Below, one piece after another: positions 9,794 through 18,080 of a stretch of DNA of 64,000 nucleotides. The stretch spans positions 310,001 through 374,000 of the forward strand of contig CP007152.1 in assembly GCA_000831005.1 (NCBI GenBank). Reading direction: 5' to 3'. Every line of letters begins with the position of its first letter. The stretch's first letter is position 1. The notes under the pieces were generated by a model. That model did not search any database. It was not told the origin of the DNA and was given only the letters and a program-made list of their open reading frames with translations. Both the position numbers and the translations under genes were made by a program. The DNA is from Marinobacter salarius. Lineage in GTDB: Bacteria > Pseudomonadota > Gammaproteobacteria > Pseudomonadales > Oleiphilaceae.

Positions 9794-10114
9794 ATGGTTG
9801 CGAAAGAATCGCCAGAGGAACTGAAACACAAGCTGAATCTGGAAACGTCCCGGATTAATTGGCATGACCTGCAGGTGTATTATGCCCGTGGTCATGTCGT
9901 GAAAGTGGTCCCGGAACTGGACCTGCTGGATGTGGCGGCAGAACTGTCAGCGGACAACAAGGCCCAGTTTGAGCGTTGGTTGGCCGATAACAAAGTGGGC
10001 GATGTCGCTCCGGATCTTGCCCGCCACTGGTATGACGAGAACACGGAACTCTGGGCAGTGGTGATTGCGCCCTGGGTGCTTGTGCAGGACAGGTCCGGGC
10101 ATGTACTTCACTGA
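9794..10114 (+). CDS. DUF2288 family protein
   Basis: A small soluble protein of 106 residues. It matches my memory of the DUF2288 pattern: an N-terminal LNLETSRINWHDLQVYYARG stretch, a central acidic region and a C-terminal ELWAVVIAPWVLVQ strand. Function is unknown. The ATG lies 2 bases after the receiver gene stop, so it is probably in the same transcript, but DUF2288 genes are not generally signalling genes and the linkage may be incidental. Confidence 0.7.
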   Translation: MVAKESPEELKHKLNLETSRINWHDLQVYYARGHVVKVVPELDLLDVAAELSADNKAQFERWLADNKVGDVAPDLARHWYDENTELWAVVIAPWVLVQDRSGHVLH

Positions 10115-10132
10115 AACTCCTGGAATAAGGCC

Positions 10133-10504
10133 GTGAAACTGCATTACTTTCATGGGCGTGGCCCGCTACGGGCATTGGTTATGGTCCGGGAACAGCGCCG
10201 GGTTGAATTGTTCATCAAACCCGTCGGTGAGGACATCTGGGCGTTGGTGGCACTCAGTGGTTCGGTGGACGGCCAACCAGAAAAACATCGCTGCCAGGGC
10301 CCCTATCGTTCCATTTCCCAGGCGGAAGCGGTGTTGCGCAGTGTTGCGGGCGCGCTGATGGGGCAGGATTACCAGCCCCAACCCAACGACTATGTGGTCT
10401 GGTCGGTGATGGCCCAACGCCTGGCGCGCACCATTCGAACCGATCGCGATGCCAGTGCAGGCAAGTTTCATTTTGATCCCGATCAGTACGAACCTATCGG
10501 CTGA
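10133..10504 (+). CDS. Conserved hypothetical protein (123 aa)
   Basis: I do not recognise a named family. The protein is soluble, with no signal peptide or membrane helix, and begins MKLHYFHGRGPLRALV. The GTG start is supported by an AAGG just upstream and close spacing (18 nt) to the DUF2288 gene. Mixed hydrophobic/charged composition without low complexity and neighbour-like codon use argue that it is a real gene. Confidence 0.6.
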   Translation: MKLHYFHGRGPLRALVMVREQRRVELFIKPVGEDIWALVALSGSVDGQPEKHRCQGPYRSISQAEAVLRSVAGALMGQDYQPQPNDYVVWSVMAQRLARTIRTDRDASAGKFHFDPDQYEPIG

Positions 10505-10540
10505 TCTTTCCCTCCCCAATACACTTTTTTCGAGGACTTC

Positions 10541-11452
10541 ATGCTGACCGGCGCACTGCTGATCCTGGCACCGCTTTTCCTGGGGTTTGCCCTGGCACTT
10601 GAGAACCGCCATCTGATGACGGCCATTCACTACGGCGTTGAAGGGCTGGTGTATTTTATCCTGGCACTCTTGGGGCTGAGCCTCGGGCAGATGGAAGGTG
10701 TTGGTGGCCAGTTGGCCAATATGGCGTCCCAGGTTGCCGTGCTCGTGGTGGTACTGTTTGTGGCAAACATGGCGGGGCTGTGGCTGTTTCACCGTTGGCA
10801 GCCGATGGCAGCGCGGGAGGATCATGTGGACCAGCCTCGTGGCTATCGTCGCCTTTTCCTGGCGGGGTTGAAGCCACTGTTGGCGGTTGTGGTGGGTGGT
10901 TTGGCCGGTTTCTACTGGCTGCCGGATATGCCCATGGCCGAAGACGTGGCTACCTGGTCGCTAATGTTGCTGCTGTTTCTGATTGGCCTGCAACTGCGCA
11001 ATGCCGGCCTGTCCCTTCGTCGGCTGCTGCTCAACCGACAGGGGTTGGGCATTGCGTTAGCGCTGGCCGGGAGCTCTCTGCTCGCTGGTTTTGCAATGGT
11101 GCCCTTGCTGGACGCCGCCTGGCATGAGTCGTTGGCACTGGCGTCCGGGTTTGGCTGGTATTCCCTGTCCGGTATTGTGATTGGCGATGCCCTGGGGCCG
11201 TCCTGGGGCGGTGTTGCCTTTCTCAATGATGTGATCCGGGAGATTATTGCGCTTGCGATTATTCCGCTGTTAATTGGCCAGCGACCGGCCATGGCCATCG
11301 GCTATGGGGGGGCGACTGCCATGGACTTCACCCTGCCGGTGATCCGCAGCAGTGGCGGCCTGGATTGCGTGCCCGTGGCGATTGCGTCGGGGTTTATCCT
11401 GTCGTTCCTGTCTCCCATCCTGATGGCCGTGTTCCTGTCCATGGGAGGGTGA
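10541..11452 (+). CDS. lysO: LysO-family lysine exporter (DUF340)
   Basis: A 303-residue inner-membrane protein with about eight hydrophobic helices in two halves. It resembles YbjE/LysO of E. coli, which exports L-lysine and toxic lysine analogues. The conserved C-terminal half is clear: SGFGWYSLSGIVIGDALGP, a FLNDVIREIIAL helix and TLPVIRSSGG. The length is close to the family norm. The start ATG has a GAGGA-type ribosome site. Assignment is by family resemblance; the substrate is inferred. Confidence 0.8.
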   Translation: MLTGALLILAPLFLGFALALENRHLMTAIHYGVEGLVYFILALLGLSLGQMEGVGGQLANMASQVAVLVVVLFVANMAGLWLFHRWQPMAAREDHVDQPRGYRRLFLAGLKPLLAVVVGGLAGFYWLPDMPMAEDVATWSLMLLLFLIGLQLRNAGLSLRRLLLNRQGLGIALALAGSSLLAGFAMVPLLDAAWHESLALASGFGWYSLSGIVIGDALGPSWGGVAFLNDVIREIIALAIIPLLIGQRPAMAIGYGGATAMDFTLPVIRSSGGLDCVPVAIASGFILSFLSPILMAVFLSMGG

Positions 11453-11456
11453 TGTT

Positions 11457-12665
11457 TCAGAGCAGGAACTTTCTGACGTCGATCTTGTAGTCTTCCGGGT
11501 CCACGGAACGCAGAATCCGGTCCTGGGTACCCGGTTTCGCCAGGTTCAGGGTGTCAACGGTGATGGGCATGCGAAAACGGGTGTCATACATCACGCGCAG
11601 CACGGGCAATCGCTGGTCCTCGTCGTTGGTCTCGATGACGACACCGAGCCGGCCGCTTTCCAGAAGCACTAGTGAGCCAATGGGGTAGAGCCCCACACAA
11701 CGAATAAACTCTTTCACCAGGGCGGCGTCCAGATGGCTGCCGCTCCACTCCAGCAGTTTCTTCAGGCCCTGGGTCGGGGTCATGCCCTTGTGATAGACGC
11801 GGTCTGAGGTAATGGCGTCGTACACATCGGTAATGGCCACCATACGACCGTACACGGAGATTTCCTCGCCTTTCAGACCCTCGGGGTAGCCACTGCCGTC
11901 CAGGCGCTCATGGTGCTCTGCGGCGGTGACGATGGCCAGTTCGCCAATACCCTCTGTTGCCTTGAGAATATCCCGCGAATGCCGCGCATGGGCTTTCATG
12001 ACCTCAAACTCTTCTGGCGTTAGCCGTCCCGGCTTGTGGAGAATGTCGTCCGGCGTAAGGATTTTGCCGATGTCATGGAGCAGTGCACCAACAATGGTTT
12101 GGTGTAGCGCCTCCGAAGGCAGCTTGCGGTAGTTGCCAAACAGGGACATCAGCACGCTGAGATTGACCGAATGCTCCAGCAGGTAGTTGTCCTTCTCGCG
12201 GATACGGCCCAGGCAACTGAGGGCATTGGCGTTGCGCAAGATAGAGCTTTGGAGCTCGTCAGCCAGTTGGTGAATGGGGGCTATGTCGATGGCCCCTTCA
12301 AGCTTCACGCTGTTCATCAGGTTGCCGACCAGCCCCTGAGCCTGGTTGTGCACCTGCTGGGCGAACACCATTTCCTCGGCCACTGCTACCCGTTTGAAAA
12401 CGCCGGGAGTCTGTTCGCCGGCGCGCTGCAGCGCGGACTCGTTGCGGCGATCGACCTCGTGGGCTGGTTCCGAATCCTGGGAATCCAAGCCCTTGGAGAC
12501 ATCGATGTAGACGTAGTCCACCCCCATCCGGCGGATTTTTTCAACGGTGTCCTCTTTTTTGATCACGCCGCGACGGCGCTGGGTGTTGTGAGGAATCCAG
12601 TCGTTGTTCAGGTCGGTGATGTACATGCCGACCTTGAGCGCGGAGACGGGGATGCGTTTGATCAT
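11457..12665 (-). CDS. HD-GYP c-di-GMP phosphodiesterase with N-terminal DUF3391
   Basis: A 402-residue protein. The N-terminal region (about 1-130) has the DUF3391 look (IPVSALKVGMYITDLNNDW). The C-terminal HD-GYP domain shows LLHDIGKI for the HD pair, the HHERLDGSGYPEGL signature and DVYDAI. Members hydrolyse c-di-GMP, which pairs functionally with the GGDEF protein at 6.5 kb. The start overlaps the tatD stop by 4 nt, so the two are co-transcribed with tatD first. No membrane segment, so cytosolic. Confidence 0.88.
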   Translation of the reverse strand: MIKRIPVSALKVGMYITDLNNDWIPHNTQRRRGVIKKEDTVEKIRRMGVDYVYIDVSKGLDSQDSEPAHEVDRRNESALQRAGEQTPGVFKRVAVAEEMVFAQQVHNQAQGLVGNLMNSVKLEGAIDIAPIHQLADELQSSILRNANALSCLGRIREKDNYLLEHSVNLSVLMSLFGNYRKLPSEALHQTIVGALLHDIGKILTPDDILHKPGRLTPEEFEVMKAHARHSRDILKATEGIGELAIVTAAEHHERLDGSGYPEGLKGEEISVYGRMVAITDVYDAITSDRVYHKGMTPTQGLKKLLEWSGSHLDAALVKEFIRCVGLYPIGSLVLLESGRLGVVIETNDEDQRLPVLRVMYDTRFRMPITVDTLNLAKPGTQDRILRSVDPEDYKIDVRKFLL

Positions 12666-13471
12666 CGCGGCTGGAAGAACATTCTCAGGCTGTTGTCATA
12701 GGTTGTAGCCAGTACGTTCTCCAGCGGTAGTTGTTTCACCTCGGCGATTTTCTCGGCAACAAATGGTATGTAGAAAGGTGCATTTTCCTTGCCGCGATAG
12801 GGAACCGGGGTCAGGAACGGTGAATCCGTCTCCAGCAGGATCTGCTCGATGGGTGCCATACGCACAATGTCACGCACGTTTTCGGCTTTGTTGAAGGTGG
12901 TGATGCCGTTAAAGCCCAGGCACCAGCCTTCGTCCAATGCGTATTGCGCCAGCCCCGGGCCTGACGTGAAACTGTGGATCACGCCGCGGCGCTTAAGAGT
13001 ACCTTCGAACTCCTTCAGGATGTCGATGGTGTCGTCATCGGCCTCGCGGCTGTGGATGACCACGGGCCGGTCGGTGTCACAGGCGATCTGCAACTGGCGG
13101 CGGAACACGTCACGCTGAACGTCCCGGTCTGCGTTGTCGTAAAAGTAGTCCAGGCCAATTTCGCCCACTGCCACGATCTTGTCGTCGCCGGCGTGCGCGC
13201 GGATTTCCGCCTCGGCGGCATCGGAATACTGTTCGGCATCGTGGGGGTGTACCCCTTGCGTGCCATACACCCAGGGGGCTGTTTGGCTCAGTTCACGCAC
13301 GGTAGCCAGATTGTCCGGTGACACAGCGATGGTGATCACACGTTCGATATTGACCCGCTGCGCTTCGGCCAGGGTTTCCGCCAGGGGGCGATCCTTGAGG
13401 TAATCCAGATGGCAGTGGGTTTCGATAATCGGTTGATCGAAAACGGGAATGTCGCGACGTTTCTTGCTCAT
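12662..13471 (-). CDS. tatD: TatD family metal-dependent deoxyribonuclease
   Basis: 269 residues, the usual TatD length. Metal-binding ETHCHLDYL near the N-terminus, VGEIGLDYFYDN mid-protein, VVIHSRE, and LLETDSPFLTPVPYRG at the C-terminal metal site are all present. TatD enzymes are TIM-barrel 3'-5' nucleases linked to DNA quality control. A sequence resembling a Pho box lies upstream in the matching orientation (13517-13534). Confidence 0.88.
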   Translation of the reverse strand: MSKKRRDIPVFDQPIIETHCHLDYLKDRPLAETLAEAQRVNIERVITIAVSPDNLATVRELSQTAPWVYGTQGVHPHDAEQYSDAAEAEIRAHAGDDKIVAVGEIGLDYFYDNADRDVQRDVFRRQLQIACDTDRPVVIHSREADDDTIDILKEFEGTLKRRGVIHSFTSGPGLAQYALDEGWCLGFNGITTFNKAENVRDIVRMAPIEQILLETDSPFLTPVPYRGKENAPFYIPFVAEKIAEVKQLPLENVLATTYDNSLRMFFQPR

Positions 13472-13516
13472 TGGCGGTTACTTCACTCCATCGCAACCAA
13501 AGCGTTGGCTGCTATC

Positions 13517-13534
13517 CTGAGAACTTTGTCACAG
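13517..13534 (-). promoter_or_regulatory. Possible Pho-box-like site upstream of tatD
   Basis: On the minus strand this 18-mer reads CTGTGACAAAGTTCTCAG. It matches the 18-nt pstS-upstream Pho box at 50325-50342 at 15 of 18 positions and keeps the 7-4-7 arrangement. It ends about 46 nt before the tatD start. The second half-site is weak against the general PhoB consensus, so this could be coincidence. Confidence 0.3.
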
Positions 13535-13589
13535 TAGTTTATCAGTTTGTTCGATTGTTGACCTACATTGCTGTCATAGGGAGAAGTGC

Positions 13590-14861
13590 ATGCACATCAT
13601 TGTTGTTGGTGCCGGCGTGGTTGGCGTAACCACGGCGTACGAGCTGCAAAGCCGGGGCCATCAGGTAACCGTGCTGGAACGTCACAGCGCGGCTGGGAAT
13701 GAAACCAGCAAAGGCAACGCCGCCCAGCGCTCCTATGGGGTGGTCTATCCATGGGCAGACCCATCCATGGTGTTGAAGGCCATCCCCTGGTTATTCAAGA
13801 AGGACGGCCCGCTGAAAATGTCGGTGCCGCCATCCATGGAAACCTTGCGGTTTATGTTCGCAACGCTGCGCTACGCCTGGTCGCCTGGCCTGTTTGGCCT
13901 GAACAAGCGCGCCATGATACGCCTTGGTATTCATAGCCGTGAACGCTTCCTGGCCCTTGAAAAGGAGCTTGATCTGCCGTTCGACGGCGGCCATCAGGGC
14001 CTGCTTCACCTTGCCAGCACCCCGGAAACCCTGGAAAACTACCGCGAAACCCAGCGGTTGCTCGACGAACTGGGTATCCCCTCCCGATTGCTCACTCCTG
14101 AACAGGTTCGCGAAGCAGAGCCCGGCATGATCGGGGATGGCCCACTCTACGGCGCCCTGAGCTATGACACGGATGGCATCGGTGATTGTCATCTGTTCTC
14201 CCGTGAACTGGCCAAGGCCTGCGAAACGAAGGGGGTGCAGTTCCGCTACAACACGGAAACCGAACATTTGGTGGCTGATGATCGGCGGGTAACGGGGGTG
14301 ACCATCCGCAAGGACGATGGCACATCGGAAACCCTGAAGGCAGACGCTGTGGTTGTCAGTGCCGGTTGCTGGTCTGGGCATCTTACCCGTCCCCTGGGGC
14401 TTGAGTTGCCGATCTACCCGGTGAAGGGCTACAGCTTTACGGTACCCTTGAAAGACCCTGGCCGCGCGCCGGTGTCGACCATCCACGATGACAACTACAA
14501 AGTGGTCTCGACCCGTCTGGGAGAGAGACTACGCGCCTCCGGCTTTGTGGAATTGGACGACTTCAACCGCGACATTCCGGAAGCCCGGCTGGCGACCATT
14601 CGAAAGTCCGTGGAATCCCGTTATCCCGGTTGCGCCGATCTGGAGGCCGCCGAGACCTGGACCGGTTTTCGCCCCATGACTCCGGACGGTCCTGCCATCA
14701 TCGGTCGAGGCCCCCGGGAGAACCTGTTCCTCAACACCGGGCACGGCACCTTTGGCTGGACCCTGTCGGCGGGCAGCGCTTCGGTGATTTCCCAGTTGAT
14801 TGATGGGGAGGCGCCGTCGGTGTGCCTGGATGCTTTTCGGCCTGGGCGATTTTCCGAGTGA
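13590..14861 (+). CDS. dadA: D-amino acid dehydrogenase small subunit
   Basis: A 423-residue FAD-dependent oxidoreductase of the DAO family. It has an N-terminal dinucleotide fold (VVGAGVVGVTTAYEL), ETSKGNAAQRSYG near the flavin, and a C-terminal TWTGFRPMTPDGPAIIGRG with HGTFGWTLSAGSA. DadA oxidises D-amino acids, mainly D-alanine, to keto acids at the inner membrane and passes electrons to quinone. A GGGAGA ribosome site precedes the ATG. The stop overlaps the start of the methyltransferase gene. No alanine racemase (dadX) is adjacent. Confidence 0.88.
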   Translation: MHIIVVGAGVVGVTTAYELQSRGHQVTVLERHSAAGNETSKGNAAQRSYGVVYPWADPSMVLKAIPWLFKKDGPLKMSVPPSMETLRFMFATLRYAWSPGLFGLNKRAMIRLGIHSRERFLALEKELDLPFDGGHQGLLHLASTPETLENYRETQRLLDELGIPSRLLTPEQVREAEPGMIGDGPLYGALSYDTDGIGDCHLFSRELAKACETKGVQFRYNTETEHLVADDRRVTGVTIRKDDGTSETLKADAVVVSAGCWSGHLTRPLGLELPIYPVKGYSFTVPLKDPGRAPVSTIHDDNYKVVSTRLGERLRASGFVELDDFNRDIPEARLATIRKSVESRYPGCADLEAAETWTGFRPMTPDGPAIIGRGPRENLFLNTGHGTFGWTLSAGSASVISQLIDGEAPSVCLDAFRPGRFSE

Positions 14862-16105
14862 CGTTACCTTCGGCGGCGAGTTCACATCACCGCGCTGACG
14901 CTTTTTATCGGCGCTGGCAGCGCTTGAACGATTGGCTGGCGCAGCATCGTGAGTTCTGGCAACCGGCGCCATTCGCTGACCCGAGCCCGGCCTGGACGAA
15001 GAACTGGCCGGCATTGGCGGACCGGGTTGCCCGACTCTCTGACAGCGACTGTGTGCAATGGGACGATGATCCTGTCGCGCTGGCTGAATGGGTGGCCGGG
15101 GCGTTGCCCTCTTTCCGGGAGTTCGGTGAGCTGACCGGCATTCAGCCACTTGCCGTCGAATTCGCCGATCAGAACACCTTGCCTGAAGTCCGGGCAACGG
15201 ATATGCCTGGCCGTAAGCGGCTTCAGGCCGGCGCTTTTGCAAGCGCTATCCAACCCTTGAAGCACAACGTACTGGACTGGTGTTGCGGCAAGGGCCACTT
15301 GGCCAGAACCCTGGCACCCCTGTGCGGGGGTGACGTAACCGGGTTTGAATGGAACGCGACCCTGGTGGATGATGGCAACCGCCTGGCCGGAAAGTTCGGG
15401 GATGCGGTTACCCTGCAGTGCCAGGATGTCATGGCCGAGAACCTGACGATGCCGCCCGACGCTCACGGTGTTGCCCTGCACGCTTGTGGTGACCTTCATC
15501 GCAGGCTGATGCGTAAGGTGGCTGGCGAGGGCCTGCCAAGAGTGAGCGTTTCACCTTGCTGCTACCACCTGACGGAAGCGTTGGACTACCAGCCTCTTTC
15601 CAGGCGCGTCCGGGTTTCAAAAAATGGCTTGGAGCTGACCCGCAACGAGCTGCGACTGGCCGTCAGGGAAACCGTGACCGCACCGAAGCGTGTGCGTGAG
15701 CAAACCCGCAGGATCAGTCGTTGGCGTCTCGGGTTCGATGGTCTTCAAAGGCAGCTTCGCGGCGTGGATGCCTACCTGCCGGTGCCGTCGCACCCGACGC
15801 GGCTGACGAACGGCGATTTTGCCACCTTCTGTCGCTGGGCAGCCGGCAATAGGGGGCTGGAACTACCCGGGGACACAGACTTTGGTGTCTGGGAACGTCA
15901 TGGCGAGCGGCGACGGCAGGAAGTGCGCCGCCACGAGCTGGTGCGCCATCTGTTCCGGCGGCCACTGGAGCTTTGGGTGGTGCTGGATTATTCAATGTTT
16001 CTTGAGGAACAGGGGTATGACGTTCGGCTGGGGACCTTCTGCGAGCGCCAGCTGACGCCCCGCAATCTGCTGATCGACGCCGAAAAAAGGTCTGTGGACT
16101 GCTAA
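14858..16105 (+). CDS. Class I SAM-dependent methyltransferase (METTL25/RRNAD1-like fold)
   Basis: About 415 residues from the GTG at 14858, whose GTGA overlap with the dadA stop makes it the preferred start. The central SAM-binding motif is VLDWCCGKGHLARTLAPL; further on are HACGDLHRRLMR and SVSPCCYHLTEAL. Those 'ALHACGD' and 'PCCYH' motifs are shared with the methyltransferase_32-type family. A C-terminal extension of about 150 residues is basic. The substrate is unknown. Coupling to dadA suggests co-expression rather than a shared pathway. Confidence 0.7.
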   Translation: MTLPSAASSHHRADAFYRRWQRLNDWLAQHREFWQPAPFADPSPAWTKNWPALADRVARLSDSDCVQWDDDPVALAEWVAGALPSFREFGELTGIQPLAVEFADQNTLPEVRATDMPGRKRLQAGAFASAIQPLKHNVLDWCCGKGHLARTLAPLCGGDVTGFEWNATLVDDGNRLAGKFGDAVTLQCQDVMAENLTMPPDAHGVALHACGDLHRRLMRKVAGEGLPRVSVSPCCYHLTEALDYQPLSRRVRVSKNGLELTRNELRLAVRETVTAPKRVREQTRRISRWRLGFDGLQRQLRGVDAYLPVPSHPTRLTNGDFATFCRWAAGNRGLELPGDTDFGVWERHGERRRQEVRRHELVRHLFRRPLELWVVLDYSMFLEEQGYDVRLGTFCERQLTPRNLLIDAEKRSVDC

Positions 16106-16110
16106 ATGGC

Positions 16111-16594
16111 TCAGGGCTTTCGGTACACCACGTTTTCCACGCAGCCGTCCCGAAAATACACGTAGGTCAGTTCATAAAGGGCGCCATAGTATTTCGTCTG
16201 GTATACCCAGGTTTCCTGGGGTGTGGGGTAGGTTTCCGGAGGTCGGCCAAAGGCTTTTAGGACATGCTCTTTGGTCATGCCTTTCACCACCTGTTCCCGC
16301 ACCAGATAGCGCCGCAGGTCGGTGGAGTTAATAAAACGGCAGGTGTCATCACTGGTCGCCTCCTGTGTGCTTTTTTCCGGTTCTTCCACTGTTTCATCAC
16401 GCTTGGGTGACGGCGGGAGGTTCTGGCCAAAATTGCCGCCAATCCGGTTGTCACGGATGGTGATTTCCTCGGAGTCTTCCCCGCAGCTGGTCCGAAAAGC
16501 GAGTATCACCACCGGCATCGCACCGGTAAACCTGGGGCCACGCAGCAGCGGGTATACCCCATGTGAGAATAAAGACGAACAACATTCGCTTCAC
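16111..16594 (-). CDS. DUF4124-type periplasmic protein (frameshifted near its N-terminus)
   Basis: The intact frame (stop at 16111) encodes a mature protein with a TKEHVLKAFGRPPETY segment resembling the SmpA/BamE-like 'G-x-P' motif. Its apparent Met start lacks a signal peptide. The neighbouring frame from GTG 16594 (or ATG 16585) supplies one: MLFVFILTWGIPAAAWPQ, then VYRCDAGGDTRFSD, a DUF4124 opening. Adding two bases near 16490 joins RFSDQ to CGEDSEE. Probably exported; role unknown. It ends in convergent layout with the methyltransferase. Confidence 0.6.
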
Positions 16595-16638
16595 GGCATT
16601 CTCTCGCGAGCATGAAATTAAGGGCGCCTGCCCGCCAA

Positions 16639-16666
16639 TAAAAAAGGCGCCCGAAGGCGCCTTTTC
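16639..16666 (-). terminator. Rho-independent terminator after the ompA-like gene
   Basis: The perfect stem GGCGCC/GGCGCC with a CGAA loop is flanked by A-runs on the left and T's on the right, so it can work in either orientation. The minus-strand reading, with a six-base U tract, ends the OmpA-family transcript. Confidence 0.85.
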
Positions 16667-16713
16667 GTTGAGCTGATCTGCACAGTATGTCTGTACAGGA
16701 TCAACGTCGACGC

Positions 16714-17922
16714 TTAACGGCGAACCTGAATGCGAGCCTCAACCCGACGGTTCTCCGCGCGGCCAGCAGCGGTCTCGTTACTGGCAACCGGCTCGGACTC
16801 ACCGTAACCAACGGCATTCACACGGTCCTCACTGATGCCCAGGGCATCGGTCAGCCGGGTGGCAACTGCCTCGGCACGGCGCTGGGACAGGAAGCGGTTG
16901 TATTCCGCCTCGCCAATGCTGTCACTGTGACCGGCGATTTCCACGTTGGTTTCCGGATACTCGAGCATGAAATTGGCGACGCGGCGAATTTCATTGTCGA
17001 AGGCATTGCCGATCACCGAACTGTTGGTCGGGAACTGTACGTTCAGCTCGATGGTTTCGACGGTTTCTGTCACGCCTTCACAACCCATGGCATCCACGTC
17101 TGCGCCTGCAGTCGTACCGGGGCACTGGTCCGCGCTGTTCACCACGCCATCGTTGTCGCTGTCCAGTTCACAACCACGGCTGTTGACGCTGGCGCCCGCC
17201 GGTGTGTTGGGGCACTGGTCCATGCTGTTGGCGACACCGTCACCGTCGTTGTCACGCTCACAGCCATTGCTGTCAACGTTCACACCTGCAGGTGTTCCGG
17301 CGCACTGATCGCGGTTGTCCGGCACGCCATCGTTGTCGCTGTCTGCGGCTTTGCGTGGTGAGGGCTTTGAGTCCGCGACGGTGCGAGAGAAGGCAAAGCT
17401 CAGGCCAAGGGTTGCCTGGGTATCGAAGGTGCTTTCGTCAATGCCATGGAACTCGCGCAGGTCCGCGCGAATGGAAACGCTGTCACTGACGTTGTAACGG
17501 AAGCCCGCCCCGACGTTGACGCGGGTTTCGTCGTGATTGGAACCTGCTGTCTGGTAGCTCAGCACATCGTCGCCGAAGTCCGCGTGGCCGGCACCGGCCG
17601 AGACATACGGATTCCAGGCTTCATCCTGGCCGGCAAAGTAATAGAGGCCGTCCAGTCGATATTCTTCAAAGTCGCTACTGCCATTGACGTACTTCCGATC
17701 GGCATCCGCCTTGGAATAGACGCCTTCCACGGCCCAGTTGGGGTGGAAGCGAAATTCCGCGCCAATGCCCAGGGTGCCGGTTTCACTGAGGTCGCGCTTG
17801 TCGTCAAACAGCTGGAAGCCGGCAAACGGGTTCAGGTAAATGGTTTGCTCGCGTTCGGCGAGTGCGGGGGTCGCAAGGGATGTCGTCAGGGCCGCAATGG
17901 CCAGTGGGCGCATGATATTCAT
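16714..17922 (-). CDS. OmpA-family outer-membrane protein with thrombospondin type 3 repeats
   Basis: 402 residues from the ATG at 17922, chosen for its AGGAGG six bases upstream and the signal peptide that follows (MRPLAIAALTTSLATPALA). A predicted eight-strand beta-barrel of about 170 residues is followed by a calcium-binding linker of three TSP3-like repeats (DNDGVPDNRDQC, DGDGVANSMDQCP, DNDGVVNSADQCP). The C-terminal OmpA domain binds peptidoglycan (AGHSDSIGEAEYNRFLSQRRA). It resembles the OprF/OmpA-TSP3 type that tethers the outer membrane to the wall. Confidence 0.9.
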   Translation of the reverse strand: MNIMRPLAIAALTTSLATPALAEREQTIYLNPFAGFQLFDDKRDLSETGTLGIGAEFRFHPNWAVEGVYSKADADRKYVNGSSDFEEYRLDGLYYFAGQDEAWNPYVSAGAGHADFGDDVLSYQTAGSNHDETRVNVGAGFRYNVSDSVSIRADLREFHGIDESTFDTQATLGLSFAFSRTVADSKPSPRKAADSDNDGVPDNRDQCAGTPAGVNVDSNGCERDNDGDGVANSMDQCPNTPAGASVNSRGCELDSDNDGVVNSADQCPGTTAGADVDAMGCEGVTETVETIELNVQFPTNSSVIGNAFDNEIRRVANFMLEYPETNVEIAGHSDSIGEAEYNRFLSQRRAEAVATRLTDALGISEDRVNAVGYGESEPVASNETAAGRAENRRVEARIQVRR

Positions 17923-18034
17923 GCAGAACCTCCTGTTCAATTATCGTTGTAAAAAGTACTCATGTCGTACTTTCGCATAAAGCATTGCTGCAGCGTACTT
18001 ACGTGAAATTTAAGTCAGGGGATTCAAAAAAACA

Positions 18035-18080
18035 AAAAAAGAGGGCCAGTGTTACGTCCGCAATTGTACTCAGGCCCTTG
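18035..18080 (-). terminator. Probable terminator of the UvrD-like helicase gene
   Basis: On the minus strand AGGGCC pairs with GGCCCT across a loop of about 25 nt and is followed by CTTTTTTTG. The stem's first half is immediately downstream of, and partly overlaps, the helicase stop codon region. The long loop makes it weaker than the other terminators here. Confidence 0.5.

Noticed and set aside
13750..13850. CCATCCATGG words inside dadA that resemble the structured repeat core.
   Set aside because: They are coding, lie in an intact conserved gene, and lack the second hairpin and the inverted arms.
17080..17340. Tandem DNA repeat in the OmpA-like gene.
   Set aside because: It is the coding trace of the three thrombospondin type 3 repeats, not an independent DNA repeat.
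16687..17361. A 224-codon plus-strand frame opposite the OmpA/TSP3 gene.
   Set aside because: It mirrors the repetitive TSP3-coding region; the minus-strand protein has a signal peptide, ribosome site and clear domains.
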